Assembly (NCBI RefSeq): GCF_001949145.1
Contig: NW_019091407.1
Coordinates: 1,026,171 to 1,090,170, forward strand
DNA: 64,000 nucleotides
Reading direction: 5' to 3'
Source of the DNA: Acanthaster planci
Lineage: Eukaryota; Echinodermata; Asteroidea; Valvatida; Acanthasteridae
The notes beneath the pieces are model-generated. The model had not been told where the DNA came from and searched no databases. It saw only the letters and a list, made by a program, of their open reading frames with translations. This document shows positions 45,238 to 56,580 of this stretch, piece by piece. A program made the translations under genes and the position numbers. The stretch's first letter is position 1. Each line of letters begins with the position of its first letter.

Positions 45238-45510
45238 TGTAGCGCTGGCGGGTCCGGCTGGTGGGGGCGCCAGCTTGGACCCGCGTGGAGCTAGCTGGCT
45301 GCCCCCGCTGGTATGCGAACGGCCCACAGTTTTCCCGCCTCGCACCTGTGCAGTCCCCGCCTAGACACCTCGTGTCTAGAGCTTGTGTACGTAAAACAGT
45401 TTTGTTGACGTCGGGAAAATAAACAGAGGTTTCTTGCCCGGATCGGCGATTTGTGGTTGACTGTGTGCTTCTGTGACAGCATCAGAGCCCAATAAGTAGG
45501 ACATACTACA
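45238..45510 (+). repeat. 3' LTR of gypsy copy 1
   Basis: Starts TGTAGCGCTGGCGGGTCCGG directly after a purine-rich GGATGGGGCGG (polypurine tract) and ends ACATACTACA. A poly(A) signal AATAAA lies at 45418-45423. Confidence 0.93.
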
Positions 45511-45948
45511 ATAAAGTGTTTATCCATTTACCTATTGAGACAGACAATTCGGATTGGATGAGAGTCTGTCACTAAGATGAATTCAGTCTACTGTCTAAAC
45601 GGCATTGAGAGTTGACATGCCTAGCTGTGACCGACACATTTTTGAAATCCAACTAATACTAGGTTTCATGTTTGCTGTAACAAATACAAGGTGATTGAAT
45701 GGAAGTTTTGTTAATGTAGTTAAGTAAATAAAAGAGTGATGGGGCAGATTTACAAGTGTTTATTTCATTTTGGTTCACTGCATTTTTCACATCGTATCAT
45801 CAAACATTTAAAACGGAGCTTCGACTGGCCAAAAGACGACAAATCATATTCAACATTTTCAAGAACTCTACATTTGATGTCACGCTGGCTGGCGTCAATG
45901 AAACATCCTAGCTCTCTCACAATAGCTGAGAGGGGCTAATAGCCTATT
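45511..45948. other. PNPT1 intron sequence between two retroelement remnants
   Basis: AT-rich host-like DNA; nothing recognised. Confidence 0.5.
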
Positions 45949-47304
45949 GTGGTGAAACAGGGTAGCTGCACAGACTTGTGTTTAGTCTGGGTCATTAATA
46001 ATTCAGGCGCGTCTAATTCATGCATTAAACATGTGCACGGCAACCAATCAGAGGCGCGCATTATCTTAGGTCTGGGTGCTTGCTGCGTGGGTTGCCGGAA
46101 TTTCTCAAGATGGCAGCGTGCTAACCAGAGTTCTGTTTCATGTTCTGAATTTCGAGTGAAAATCTGACGTACGACCGCTGGTGGTTGGGGATCTACCTCA
46201 AGTGTACCTGATGCGATCAATTAGTGTGGTGCTTGTTCTCAGTTGCCGGAGCTGCCAATTATGTCAGATCTCTTTGAAGATTGGGGAATTGTTAGACAGT
46301 CTTGTTTATTTAAGAAGTGGTAGATTATAGGGTTAGGGAACCCGTGTGAACCAGTTAATTGGGGAATTAGCGAAGCTTAGATTAGAAGGATTGTGTGCCG
46401 TTGTTCCATGCTTATTGGCATAGCGACGGTTGGTTGCAGTCCTGGTCTGGGAGCTTGCTTTCCTCGTTGAGGTTTACTGGGAGCAGGTTTCCGTTAGAGT
46501 CTGGTGAGGACTATTATAATCGACTTCTTAATCAACTTACCTGTGTTATTTCATAATAACTTGAAGTGGGTGAGGGTGATTTAAGTCACCTCAAACCTTT
46601 TGCAGTTTAGGAACTGTGTTGCTTTGTAAGGCAGTAGAGATTATTGTTGTATAAGTCTACCTTGTTGTATAAGTCTACCCTGTTGTGTTGGATAATTACG
46701 AAGATTGTATTTGCTTGTGTGGTCAAGACTTATCAGTTATAAACTATCGGTAGATTATTTATTTAGACTTGAGGGTTACCCTGATCACTGTGAGGGTTAC
46801 CTGGTTATTGTGAGGGTTACCCTGATCGCTGTAAGGGTTACCCTGATCACTGTGAGGGTTATTCTGGTGTAGGTTAAGGATAAGGCTTATTAATCACGTT
46901 CGTGGTGCAGTTGACCACGTAAAACTACCTCCCCCTGAGGATAATTTTGTATATTGTTAATTGTTGTTGTATATAACGGATAACTGAGCTCTGACATTGA
47001 ATAAACCAATCATATAATTGCCTTAGATATCACTGGTCACTGTGAGATTTAGTAAGTCCTGTATCACTTGTATTGACACTAAGTGTAATCTTTATTGACA
47101 TTGGGATCAATTATCTAATCACAGAGCGGTGGTAAACTTCCACCAAACGAACAGCCCCTAAGGCATAGTCCACCGTTCATTAACTGATATCCCCCCTTGC
47201 GTTTGGATAGCCGCTCATTCTTGCGTAAGGTTTAATAAATATATTTGTGGGGTTAGGCCAGGTCAATTCTATCTCCGATCAGGCCAGTCTGCTGGTCTGC
47301 CACA
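45949..47304 (+). mobile_element. Possible solo LTR (about 1.36 kb)
   Basis: Ends TGTGG...CCACA are short inverted repeats. Inside are a CCAAT box in AACCAATCAGAGGCGCG (about 46040), TATATAACGG (about 46970) and AATAAA (about 47001) in LTR-like order, plus a 24-bp tandem repeat. No matching second LTR or clear target duplication was found, so this is tentative. Confidence 0.35.
46766..46870 (+). repeat. Tandem repeat, about 24-bp unit (4-5 copies)
   Basis: Units of GAGGGTTACCCTGATCACTGT (GAGGGTTACCTGGTTATTGT, GAGGGTTACCCTGATCGCTGT, AAGGGTTACCCTGATCACTGT, GAGGGTTATTCTGG). Just upstream, TTGTTGTATAAGTCTACC is duplicated (about 46642-46679). Confidence 0.85.
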
Positions 47305-47999
47305 AAAAGGTGTCACTATTCACAATGCCCACAAATTCAAGAAGGGCTTCTGTCAATTTGGCTTTAAATCCCTAAAATCCACATGAATACCACAGGGGCA
47401 GTTCTGTGAATCAAACTATAAGCCTCATGCTGCGGAGCGTTTCCACTGCCTTTCCATTCCCAATTCTTTCCATTTCCTTTTCAAAAATACAACACAATCT
47501 CCCCTTGTTGTCCACTAAGCCAATACTACTCCTTATTTCTCTAGCCTAATTTCCTTTCCACTGTTAAAATATTCCTTTCCTCAAACTGCAATTGCAATCT
47601 TATCACACAGCCCTCAGTCAATCTTCACTCTTCACAGGTCACTCTTCAAAGGTCTGCAGTGAGAAAATTGGCCTTCCGCAAATGTGCTACCAAAGTATGG
47701 CTGTCGCCAGGATTTTTCCAGGGGGGTCCTAGGGGGACAACACATTCATCAACAGCAAATTGCTTGACCATAAATGGTGCACCAGTGTCAATTCCAAGTT
47801 ATTTTCAAGCAAGCTGATGATTTTCATCCCCTCTCCCTCTTTTGCATGTCTTTCGCTCTTTTTTCCCCACTTTTTGTTTCAATAAAAACAAAATTACTGA
47901 CCCACCAAGTCTATTTCTAACCACTATTTAATTGTCATTCAAGTTATTGGAAACACAATTTTTTTGTCCTGATTACGGCAAACAAAAGTACCAGTTTAC
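47305..47999. other. PNPT1 intron, nothing recognised
   Basis: Pyrimidine-rich plus strand near 47450-47650; no exon or repeat family was identified. Confidence 0.5.
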
Positions 48000-48078
48000 C
48001 TTTCTCTGGTCCAACTGTGAGTTATGAAGCAAAGCAGGTTGCATTGTGGGATACAGCTTCACCATGACACCAGTCTCC
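48000..48078 (-). CDS. PNPT1: PNPT1 exon: S1 domain core
   Basis: Acceptor TTCACAG|G and donor GAAAG|GTAAAC. It encodes [20 protein letters not shown] then QLDQRK, the RNA-binding S1 beta barrel ([26 protein letters not shown] in human). The intron downstream of it is 13.9 kb. Confidence 0.95.
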
Positions 48079-48529
48079 CTGTGAATAAACACAAAGCAAA
48101 ATCTGAAACACAGGCTCGGTCACACAAGTTCTTGTTAATACTTTTGTTTATACATTCAGCACAGTGACATGTCAAGTGTATAAAAAATAAACATTCTATA
48201 TAGAGTACCGAAGTCTGACATCACTTTGAACCAGGAAGTGCGATGCAAACCAATAGATTACGCGTGTATGTTGGTTCACACACTGATTTTCGTGCTGATG
48301 CCTTTTGCACACATAACTTGCGTGACATATTTACTTCGGAACTCTATATGCAAATAATCTCAAATACACTATCTGAACCACCTAATACACAAGGGTGGAA
48401 ACCAGAACCAAATTTTGCACTTTGCACAGAGATTCCTTTATTTTTATGCAGTCAAGAAAACCAGTGAAAACACTCATTCTACGCTTGCTTTGGGTTGATG
48501 GTTTCCTTTCACTCATCTACTTCCTCATG

Positions 48530-48670
48530 CTACGAATCACTCTAACCCCAAAACGCCTCTAAAACTGTTTTCCAGAAAGAGGATTAAGCTTTTGTGGACC
48601 CAGCTTAGTCCACACAACGTTGCACAACCGGCATTATGTGGACCTCTTTATTCGCAGGCCCAAAATAAAT
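48530..48670 (+). repeat. Dispersed repeat, copy 2 (TGTGGAC family)
   Basis: Shows TCTAACCCCAAAACGCCTCT, CCAGAAAGAGGA, TTTTGTGGACCCAGCTTAGT, TCCACACAACG and ATGTGGACCTCTTTATTCGC in the same order as copy 1 (13470) and copy 3 (49745). Confidence 0.5.
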
Positions 48671-48845
48671 ATCCATGTATAATGGCTGCTTAGTATTGGC
48701 AATTACACGTACACTCGTGCTGAAATATACTTGTTGTCAGAACCAACACGTTACGGGCCACATTTTTGTATCCACAATTATGGTCTTAAATTTCCTGACA
48801 AAAGAAGCTGTCCCCTAAATGTGGTAACGGCCTGGGTACGCTCAC

Positions 48846-48901
48846 CTGACTTCTGTGATTGTGGCAACATAGATAGCACCAAAGTCAAGCTGTGGCTCTT
48901 T
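48846..48901 (-). CDS. PNPT1: PNPT1 exon: start of S1 domain
   Basis: Acceptor TTCACAG|AAA and donor GTCAG|GTGAGC. It encodes KEPQLDFGAIYVATITEV, matching LEFGAVYTATITEI of the family. Confidence 0.92.
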
Positions 48902-49361
48902 CTGTGAATGGAGGACAAAAATCCACCAAGAAAATTAAAGCACAGGTTTAGTGCATCCATCCTCTGATGCTGTCTTCCAGGCATTCTATAATCACTCTCC
49001 CTCCTCATCAGATACATGAAAAACTTCTACATGTGGGACCATCAACCAACTCTTTATGGAGCATGAATCCCATGTGAGACCAGCAGATGTCACTGCATGA
49101 TCATCCTACAGAGTTCTGACATGCGGCAAACACTAGTATGATTTCCTATACCAGGGGACAACGCATTGTGTTTCCTAGCAGTCCTAGGACATGAAACTCT
49201 GCCATAGACTACGCACAGGCACTTTGGGACTGATTTGATCAGAAGAGAAGGGGGAAAATAGCTGTGGGATCTTTGTAATCATCATCATTGATAGGATTCT
49301 GACCCCAGATGACTTCCTGACAAGCGACATTTAGTGTGAATTCAGAGACTACGAATCTCAC

Positions 49362-49468
49362 ATCTTCCTGCAGCAGTTGTTCTATTTTCTCCTTGGCTTC
49401 GTCCATGGCGCTGGGCGTCGGCGCAAAGATGGAAAAGTTACTCTCGTCCAGCTGTGTGACTGTCACAC
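49362..49468 (-). CDS. PNPT1: PNPT1 exon: KH domain second half
   Basis: Acceptor CTCTCAG|GT and donor GAAGAT|GTGAGA. It encodes VTVTQLDESNFSIFAPTPSA and MDEAKEKIEQLLQED (human [24 protein letters not shown]). Confidence 0.95.
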
Positions 49469-50920
49469 CTGAGAGGGAACGGTAAAACTCTCAATAAATA
49501 CTTGTTGAATGCAGGGCCATGGGGATACAGCATTTCCATTTTGATGCTGGAATTAACAAAGTAAAATAAAAGCGCATTACATTTCATCACGCAAAAGCCA
49601 AAACAAACCTAATATGGCCCTTTTGCATCTGATACACTCATATCACACTTGCCTGGTACCAACACACTCATTCGCATTACCTGAGGGGAAAAAACCTCAA
49701 TTTTCCCATGTACTGAACACCCACTGAAGCTGGAGTTTTGACAATTTCACTGGATGTCCCTCTTAATTTCGCCACAGACAACCCTTACCCCAGAACCCCT
49801 AACACTATATGGAGAGAAGGAAAACATTGTGTGCACAGTGTGAAACAATCTTCGAAACCCCGCAATATGTGGACCTTTTTCGTTCTCCCCTCCACACGGG
49901 TTATGGCAAATGAACTGAAATTCTTGATCCATTAGTCATGGGGATTCCACTCCTACTGAACCATAGTTATTATGGGAATACATCAGTATGGGAATACACA
50001 TCCTGTTGATCTAGTCCAAAATTTTCAAACAGCTGAGTCACACGCACACATGGATCACTGGAGCAGAAACAATCTGTCCTGCTGGCTTTGACAGTGGGAC
50101 ATAAAAAACAGATCAACAGCCATGACAACAGTGAACAATTTCAGTGTACAGGTATCTGGGTGTTTCATTCCTGATTGTAATCATTCAAACAGATAATTTC
50201 CACGATCATTTCACACTATACCATTTGATATTTTACACAAAAGCTTTTGTACATAAATCTGATGAATGTTCCTTTCCATCCCTTCAGTGTTATTACACGG
50301 TGGGAATACTGGAAGGTTGGATCAGTAAATTCTTGTCAACAATATAAATGAATGCAATTACCTAAACTGATTGTGCAATAAGAATTTTAATTCATGAGAT
50401 AGAAATTGTGCGAGGTTCCTGTCAGTTTTAAAAAGTGCTTGTTTTCCAGTGCTCAGTGTTTTCAAATTTCATATTCCAAACAGACAAGAATGGTACACCA
50501 GCACATCTTGTCAGTGTTCCTGTCATCAGAAATCCAGCTGATCATGTTTATCCATTACATCCATTGTCAAGACCACAGAGATGCACAGGGAGCCTTAATT
50601 TAGTTTCATTAATTCACTGAGCATGAGTGCATAGAATCATACAGTCCACACATTCCCATCCTAGTAAAAATACAGAAAAGCCATGACAGGACAGCTGCCC
50701 AAAATGAGAGTGCAAATCGGACAAGGCACAATTCAACTTAAGTGGGCTTCAAGTGGACTGGTGTTGAGGCTAGTATGAAGCAACCTTCTTACCACTGTGC
50801 ATGGTGTGAATCAACTAGTTTTAAGTTGACCTGGATACAATTTCATACAGATTGATCTTTGCACAAGGTGACTAAAACAAGTGCAGTATATCTGCAACTG
50901 GGTTCATATCAGCTACTTAC
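49469..50920. other. PNPT1 intron with dispersed repeat copy 3
   Basis: Bases 49745-49915 resemble the TGTGGAC repeat (CCTTACCCCAGAACCCCTAA, GAAACCCCGCAATATGTGGA, CCTTTTTCGTTC, TCCACACGGGT). The rest is unremarkable. Confidence 0.45.
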
Positions 50921-51004
50921 CTGTTTCTGCCCTTAGCTTCTTCAGGTTATAACCTCCAGGACCAACAAACTTTGACCTTCTAGCGACAGGGACTTCAAGG
51001 TTTT
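50921..51004 (-). CDS. PNPT1: PNPT1 exon: KH domain GxxG loop
   Basis: Acceptor TATTTCAG|AA and donor AACAG|GTAAGT. It encodes [20 protein letters not shown] then RAETG. GPGG is the RNA-contacting loop of the KH domain. Confidence 0.95.
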
Positions 51005-51625
51005 CTGAAATACACACAATTATCACATAGGATGGCCTTGTTGATCATGTGCAATAAACCAGGATTTTGTAGAGTATTTCTCCATGGATCACCTTAGGAG
51101 CCTAGATTTACTAGGTAGATCAGTCATTACGGGCAATTTACAATACAGTGCACCACCAAGGGGCTGCCACAGGGAGGCCATTTTCAAGTTAAAGGTTGAC
51201 AAAAGCATGGCCAACTCGCCAGAATTTGCATTGGATCAAACATCACTGGGCAACCTGACGAAATTTTGTTATCTATCAGGGCATTCCTTATCTCTAAAGA
51301 CAACGTCCTTGATTTATTAACACTGATGCTCAAAAGCTCTTTCTAATCTTCGTCCCAGACAATCATTCGGACTAAGTCAAGTTCCCCGTGCACAGAACAG
51401 CTGATGCATACAAGTGAAAAAGACCTGTCCATGGAACCTCTTGGTGGCGCACTAAATTGTGTACCACCCATATTGTTGCACAGCATGAGATACATCTACA
51501 TCTAAATGCTCCAAAGTGGGTGTTGCCCACAGGACCCCTTCAAAAAAGACCCATTTCAATAAAGTCAGTTGTGCATACTTCCACAACATCTTTCGTTTCT
51601 ACTCGGCATGAACCAGCCTCTCTAC

Positions 51626-51770
51626 CTGTGACAGGGCTGTTTTCCTTGCGGCTATCTCTGGATTTCTTCAGAGCGGTTGCCATGATCGTTAAAATCTCAC
51701 TCTTTCCAGCTGTCGCCTGTTGAATGGCTTCAACGATGATCTTCATAGGGACTGGCAACTTCAGATCAGT
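51626..51770 (-). CDS. PNPT1: PNPT1 exon: linker between RNase PH core and KH
   Basis: Acceptor CTGTTAG|ACT and donor CACAG|GTAGAG. It encodes [20 protein letters not shown] then GKSEILTIM and [11 protein letters not shown], matching IKIVMEAIQQA...KPRASRKENGPVV of human PNPT1. Confidence 0.95.
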
Positions 51771-51853
51771 CTAACAGGCACAGAAAAGACAAATTCATCA
51801 CATTTCCCTTCTTTTTTCTAATTTATAACCCATTAAAATGGTTACCAAGACCA

Positions 51854-52453
51854 TTAACCACTTCATGCTGGGTGGAAGTTGCATATGCAGGATGAGTTTC
51901 CAGGCAATTTTCAAGAATTTCCATATTCAAAATTCTGCACAAATTCATAACTTCATTTACTGGATGCTAACACCTACACAAATGACTGTCAGGTGGCTAC
52001 TCTAATGTGACAGGCAACCTCCATTGACACCGGGTATTGCAGCCAAGCCTACCGCCCAGTAAAGACAGCCCACATTGTGCGGGTGTTGTGTAGCTTCCTT
52101 TGTTCCTGAAATTGGCCCAGCGCATTGCTGAATGGCAGTGATGTCTTTTCAAATTTGGCCAGATTGGCATGCAGCATACTGTATCGCTCATCACTGCAGT
52201 GCTGGAGCACTTTTGTAGCCGTTGATAATCCGCAGGTGCTGAATGCCGCAAACAGTGGTATACTATTTCAAAACTATGACCGATTACCTCCGCTAATGCC
52301 AGCACTTTGTGCCGATTTCCCAGCTGCAGGTCTTTTGTTCCAAGTACAGTCTTTTGTTACAAGGCCGAGCTCCTTTGTCCCATTTCAGGCACCCCGGCTA
52401 CACATACAAACCCGAGGCCTCTGGTACTGGGAAACCCAGTACGGAGTGGTTAC
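51854..52453 (-). mobile_element. piggyBac-like MITE, copy 3 (inverted)
   Basis: The third full copy, in reverse orientation to the other two: it begins TTAACCACTTCATGCTGGG and ends GTACGGAGTGGTTA, with the inverted forms of the shared landmarks (AAATTCATAACTTCATTTAC, AGTGGTATACTATTTCAAAA, CTTTTGTTACAAGGC). The right-hand TTAA has decayed to TTAC. It lies about 410 bp left of gypsy copy 2. Confidence 0.8.
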
Positions 52454-52865
52454 AAATCCAAGGCAACTGTTCCAAACAAAGTTTTAATGCAGCAAGTTCC
52501 TTACAAATATGGCTGACGTGTATCAGGAGCCTGAAATCAGTGCTCCACTTGGCTTTAGTGACCATCGGTGTATATTTTTTTTCCCTTGTGAGCGAGTCCT
52601 GCCCCCAAACAAAAAATTGAGATGAGCAGTAAGACCCATGCCTGACAGTAAAATTAGGCAGTATGGGTCCTGGATCTTGCAGCATGATTGGTCAGAAGAG
52701 TATGCAGCCGAAGACATGAATGATAAATGCACAGTTTTCTATGACACAATCCACACCTGTCTTATCCTGTTCTTTCCAATGAGAACTGTTACAGTGCATC
52801 GTACTAATAAGGAATGAATCACGCCCAACATCAAACGACTCATTTTGAAGCATCAGGCGGCATAT

Positions 52866-53133
52866 TGTAGCGCCAGCGGGTCCGGCCAGTGGGGGCGCCA
52901 GCTCGGACCCGCATGGAGTTGGCTGGCTGCCCCCGCTGGTATGCAAACAGCCCGCGGTTTTCCCACCTCGCACCTGCGCAGTCCTTGCGGAGAGGCGCCA
53001 TGTTTCGAGCTTGTCTAAAACACATTGTTGTTAACGCTAGAGAAATAAAACAGAGATTTCTTGACCAGAACGCCGATCTGTGGCTGTGTGTGTCTATATT
53101 AGCGTCAGAGCCCAATCTGTAGGACACACTACA
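52866..53133 (+). repeat. 5' LTR of gypsy copy 2
   Basis: Shares TGTAGCGCCAGCGGGTCCGG, GGAGTTGGCTGGCTGCCCCC, AACGCTAGAGAAATAAAACA and GACACACTACA with its 3' partner. The subfamily differs from copy 1 LTRs in the centre (TTGTCTAAAACACATTGTTG instead of TTGTGTACGT). Confidence 0.93.
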
Positions 53134-53135
53134 AC

Positions 53136-53153
53136 TGGTGGCAGCGGCGAGAC
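53136..53153 (+). other. Primer binding site, gypsy copy 2
   Basis: TGGTGGCAGCGGCGAGAC two bases after the LTR, as in copy 1. Confidence 0.75.
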
Positions 53154-53201
53154 GCTGGACAGCTGTAAAAAAACAGGTAAACTCTTCGCCTTTTCTGTGT
53201 C

Positions 53202-54060
53202 ATGGAATGGGTGGATGATTTGGGCGGCAGCACCGGCCAGTGCGGGGCCTCGTGGTCGGGGGCCCAGACTGCGAAGGCGACGTGGGACTCACCTGGGTTG
53301 GCGGGCGAGCTGGAGACATTCCTCGCGGGGAATCTGGAACAGGAGCGGGAGGTGGAAATTCGAGGGTATCGAGTGCGTAGAGAGCGCGGCGTGGCACAAT
53401 CTTGGCTTAGGTCCCCTGGAGAATGCAGCCAAGTCTGCGTAGTCCTTGGGCGACTTCCCCCCTCCCAAAGTCGATGGGGCAAGGAAAGTGCCGTTCCGAT
53501 TGGAGCACAACCATTTTCCCGGTCTCTGAGGAGGGGGCGGGGCATCCCAGGCGACATCCTCCCAACCCCTCGCTAGTACACCCATCGCACGCATCCGCGG
53601 GGTGCCCTCTGGCAGCAGGGCCACACTGGGAAAGGCGTTCCAGTCGGAGCCCCATTAGGGTGGGTCGGTAGCTGGGGGGTCCTAGCGGGGGCCGGTTGGA
53701 AGTTCATTCATGTCTTGTGGTAGTGTCGGGGTGCCCTCTCGCGGTACCGTCGTGGCCGAGAGATTGTTCCTCCCGGAGCACGGCCGGGCGGCTGCCGTGG
53801 GGTAGGAGCCTCGGTGCAAGGTAGCTGAAGCTTGTAATACTAGCCATATTACAGGGGCGCCCTCTTGCGGCGCCACGAAGGCTAAGGAAGCGTCCCTCTC
53901 GGAGCACAGTCAGACCCGTGACAGGTTTCGGGGCACCCTCGCATGCCGGGGACGTGGCTGGTGTGGCGTAACGCCTGGAGTGCTGCGAGGCCGCGGCCAC
54001 GGTCGTCAGGAGGGGGGCGAGACGAGCTAGCTGGAGTTTGTGAGATAAATAGCGAGATGC
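53202..54060 (+). pseudogene. Leader / N-terminal gag frames, gypsy copy 2
   Basis: Opens MEWVDDLGGSTGQCG and continues LAGELETFLAGNLEQ, both shared with copy 1. Later blocks (RLEHNHF, GVPSGSRATLGKAFQSE) are in other frames. Shared coding blocks with shared order, but frameshifted. Confidence 0.6.
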
Positions 54061-54106
54061 GGACGCTCCCGCGTGGCAAAACTGCGATGGGTGGCACGGT
54101 TAGGGC

Positions 54107-54672
54107 GGATCCCTGCGCAGGGATCTGCACGCATCTGTATAAGGCAGATCCGCCTCGGATCCGCGTGCAAACTTATGAGGCGGATCCCCACCCGGGGATC
54201 CACACGCATCTATATGAGGCGAATCCCCATCGGATCCACGCACAGATGCGCGAGGTGGACCCCCTTGGATCCGCGCTCAAACTCACGAGGCAGATCCCCG
54301 CTTGAGGATCCGAACGCGCCTGTATGAGGCGGAACCCCCCTCGGATCCGCACACATGCTCATGAGGCGGAACCCCCCTTGGATCCGCACACATGCTCATG
54401 AGGCGGGTCCCCACTAAGGGATCCACACACGTCTGTGCAAGGCGGATCCACACACGTCTGTGCAAGGCGGATCCCCCTCGGATCCACGCACAGACGCACA
54501 TGGCCGATCCCCCTTGGATCTACGCGCAGACACACGAGGCGGATCCCAAACCGGGGATATACACATGCCTGGTTGAGGCAGATCCCCAACTGGGGATACG
54601 CACACGCCTGGTTGAGGCGGATCCCCCCGGATCCAAACACAGACATACGAAGCAGATCCCCGAGTGGGGGCA
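54107..54672 (+). repeat. In-frame minisatellite, about 16 units of 36/39 bp, inside gag leader
   Basis: Units begin GCGGATCCCC and end GAG, with a middle such as TCGGATCCACGCACAGACGC. Most are 35-39 bp, with one short unit of about 25 bp. Most lengths are multiples of three or close to it, and one frame stays open through most of the array, giving a repeating ADPxxGIxTxL / ADPPRIHAQT pattern. Copy 1 has only a single corresponding unit (41395-41430, GGCGGATCCCCGTACAGGGG), so the array expanded in this copy or lineage. Confidence 0.85.
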
Positions 54673-55430
54673 GCCGATCAGAAGGATCGAAGACCGGAGC
54701 TACTTCCGGACCAGTATGACGGAAGCTCGTCCTGGGCGGATAACATTACGTGCTTCAAGAGTGTGGCCACCGTCAATAGACGGAGCGAGGCCGAGAAGGC
54801 AGGGTACTTGGCCTCCCATCAGTGGGGACTGGCTCCGGAGGCATTCACCGACTTATCGCCGGAGGCCCGGAAGGACTACGTGGAACACTTCGAGCAGCGG
54901 TTTGGAGTTGCTTCACAGGTGCCGCTCCATCGGGCTCAACTTTCCATGCGGGTGCGCCAGTCGGGGACAGTCCCTAGAGAAACTGGGGAGGTCCATCCGA
55001 CGGTTAGTCCTCCGGAGTTACCCCACCTTACCCACGCAGGTGCGTGAAGATCTGGCAGTGGAGGCCTTCCGGAATTCCCTGGGGGACGAACAATTGCAGC
55101 GCCATGTCTTCGCCTGGAAGGCCACGACCCTGACAGAGGCGATTACCCTGCCCCCTGAGATGAAGGCCTTTTTGAAGTCCCAGGCCCATCAGCGGAAGGG
55201 TCAGATCGGGGCCAAGGAGGTTCGGGTGGTCAGGAACCCTTCGCAGGTACGCCAGGCAAGGTGGGGGTGGCAGGTGGGGATCCACCCTCGCCTGGCGCCC
55301 CCTCACGGGTCCAGTGCTATGGGTGCCACGAGTATGGATATTTCCGCCAGGATTGCCCGTGCGGAAAGGGGAAGGGCGGCGCCGTCCAAGGCCGGCCGCT
55401 GGCAGAGCCAGTCTTGACGGCGCTGCCGAA
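54664..55430 (+). pseudogene. Gag, gypsy copy 2
   Basis: Gag blocks WADNITCFKSVATVNR, YVEHFEQRFGVASQV, LVLRSYPTLPTQVREDLAVE and EAITLPPEMKAFLKSQAHQR match copy 1 but shift frame twice. The zinc knuckle at about 55314-55355 reads CYGCHEYGYFRQDC: the conserved zinc-binding His is Tyr, so the knuckle would be defective. Confidence 0.8.
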
Positions 55431-55499
55431 GTTGGCCCCTGCGCCGTGTTTGTTGGTGGCAGAAACAGGGCCAGCGGCCCGACACAGGGAGACACCGGT

Positions 55500-56580
55500 A
55501 GCACCGGCAAACCGGGCCAACTACGCCACTAGCAAGCTGGACCGACTCTGCGGATGGCTGATGGTAGCCCGATGCAAGCGCACGGAGTCACCGACTTCAA
55601 ACTCCAGCTGGGGGACGAGTGCACCCTACACACCTACACCGTGGTGGACATCAAACCTGACGTCATTGTGGGGATAGACTTCCTGGCTAAACACCGCTGC
55701 AAGTGGAGGTGGAGCGACAACTCACTTGTGGTTGACGGCAAGCTAGTTCCCCTGGAGGGGCCGAGCTGCAAGCCGGTGGTGGCACGGGTCCAAGTGGCCA
55801 AGAGGCAATCGTGACTGGGAAAGTCTGCAGAGATCGTGCCCGCGGAGTGGGGATGGTGTACCCCAGCCTGGCGGCCACAGACCATTGACAGGTGGCCGTC
55901 GCGACGGGCCTTGCGGATAGTCAGGGGGCCGTGGCGGTGCCGAGTATTCAACCCGACGGGAGACCCGGTTACAGTCTATAAGGGGAGTCGTCAGGCCATG
56001 TTCACCCCCGTGGAAGAAGGCGCGGTGATCGACCCCGAGGAGAGTTCTCAACAGGTGGTTCCAGAGCCCTGCCCCACAGAAAGTTCCGTTTGGAACACCG
56101 AGGGCGGCCCAGTGGGCCACGGTTGCCAGGGAGGCTCTTCTCGGAGCTCGGGCGATAGTGTAGATAACATAGATGCACTCAAGAGAGCCAGGTGGTTCAA
56201 CACCCTGGACTTGGCCAGCGGGTACTGGCAGGTCCGCATAGCGGAGGATGACAAGGAAAAGACAGCTTTCGGGACACAGAGCGGCCTCTACCAGTTTACC
56301 GTGATGCCGTCCGAGCTCTGTAACGCTCCAGCCACCTTCGAGCATCTGATGGAGCGCGTCCTGCGGGGTCTCCAGAGGCAAGTGGCCATCGTCTACCTCG
56401 ATGACGTGATAGTTTGGGGGCGGACCTTTGAGGAGCACTACCAGAGGCTGGCCATGGCACTGGGGTGGTTCCAGACCATCGGCCTCAAACTGAAACCCAA
56501 GAAATGTGACTTTTTCAAGACGGAGGGTGTCCTTTCTGGGCCACTTGGTGTCGGCGGAGGGGGTGCGGACAGACCCCACT
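55500..56580 (+). pseudogene. Protease end and reverse transcriptase core, gypsy copy 2
   Basis: The protease active-site region is deleted; the C-terminal DVIVGIDFLAKH remains. RT starts within the fingers (ARWFNTLDLASGYWQVRIAE, FTVMPSELCNAPATFEHLME) and has the intact catalytic YLDD at 56394-56405, followed by LKPKKCDFFKTE. Relative to copy 1 the first about 120 RT residues are missing just after GDSV, where the sequence jumps to DNIDALKRAR. Confidence 0.85.

Larger units (their letters stand above)
40080..45510 (+). mobile_element. Ty3/gypsy LTR retrotransposon, copy 1 (integrase-less, decayed)
   Basis: A 5.4-kb element with two about 272-bp LTRs bounded by TGTAG...CTACA (first T mutated in the 5' LTR), a primer binding site, gag with a CCHC knuckle, protease and reverse transcriptase remnants, the start of RNase H, then an extra cysteine-rich frame in place of integrase. 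Flanks ATAC and ATAA could be a decayed 4-bp duplication. GC content is far above the host intron. Several frameshifts and stops make it non-functional. It is antisense to PNPT1. Confidence 0.93.

Noticed and set aside
46766-46870. Direct-repeat array examined as a CRISPR-like array
   Set aside because: Contiguous about 24-bp units without unique spacers, in eukaryotic DNA; it is a simple tandem repeat.
55743-56579. 278-codon minus-strand frame opposite reverse transcriptase
   Set aside because: A mirror of the RT coding strand; no independent similarity.
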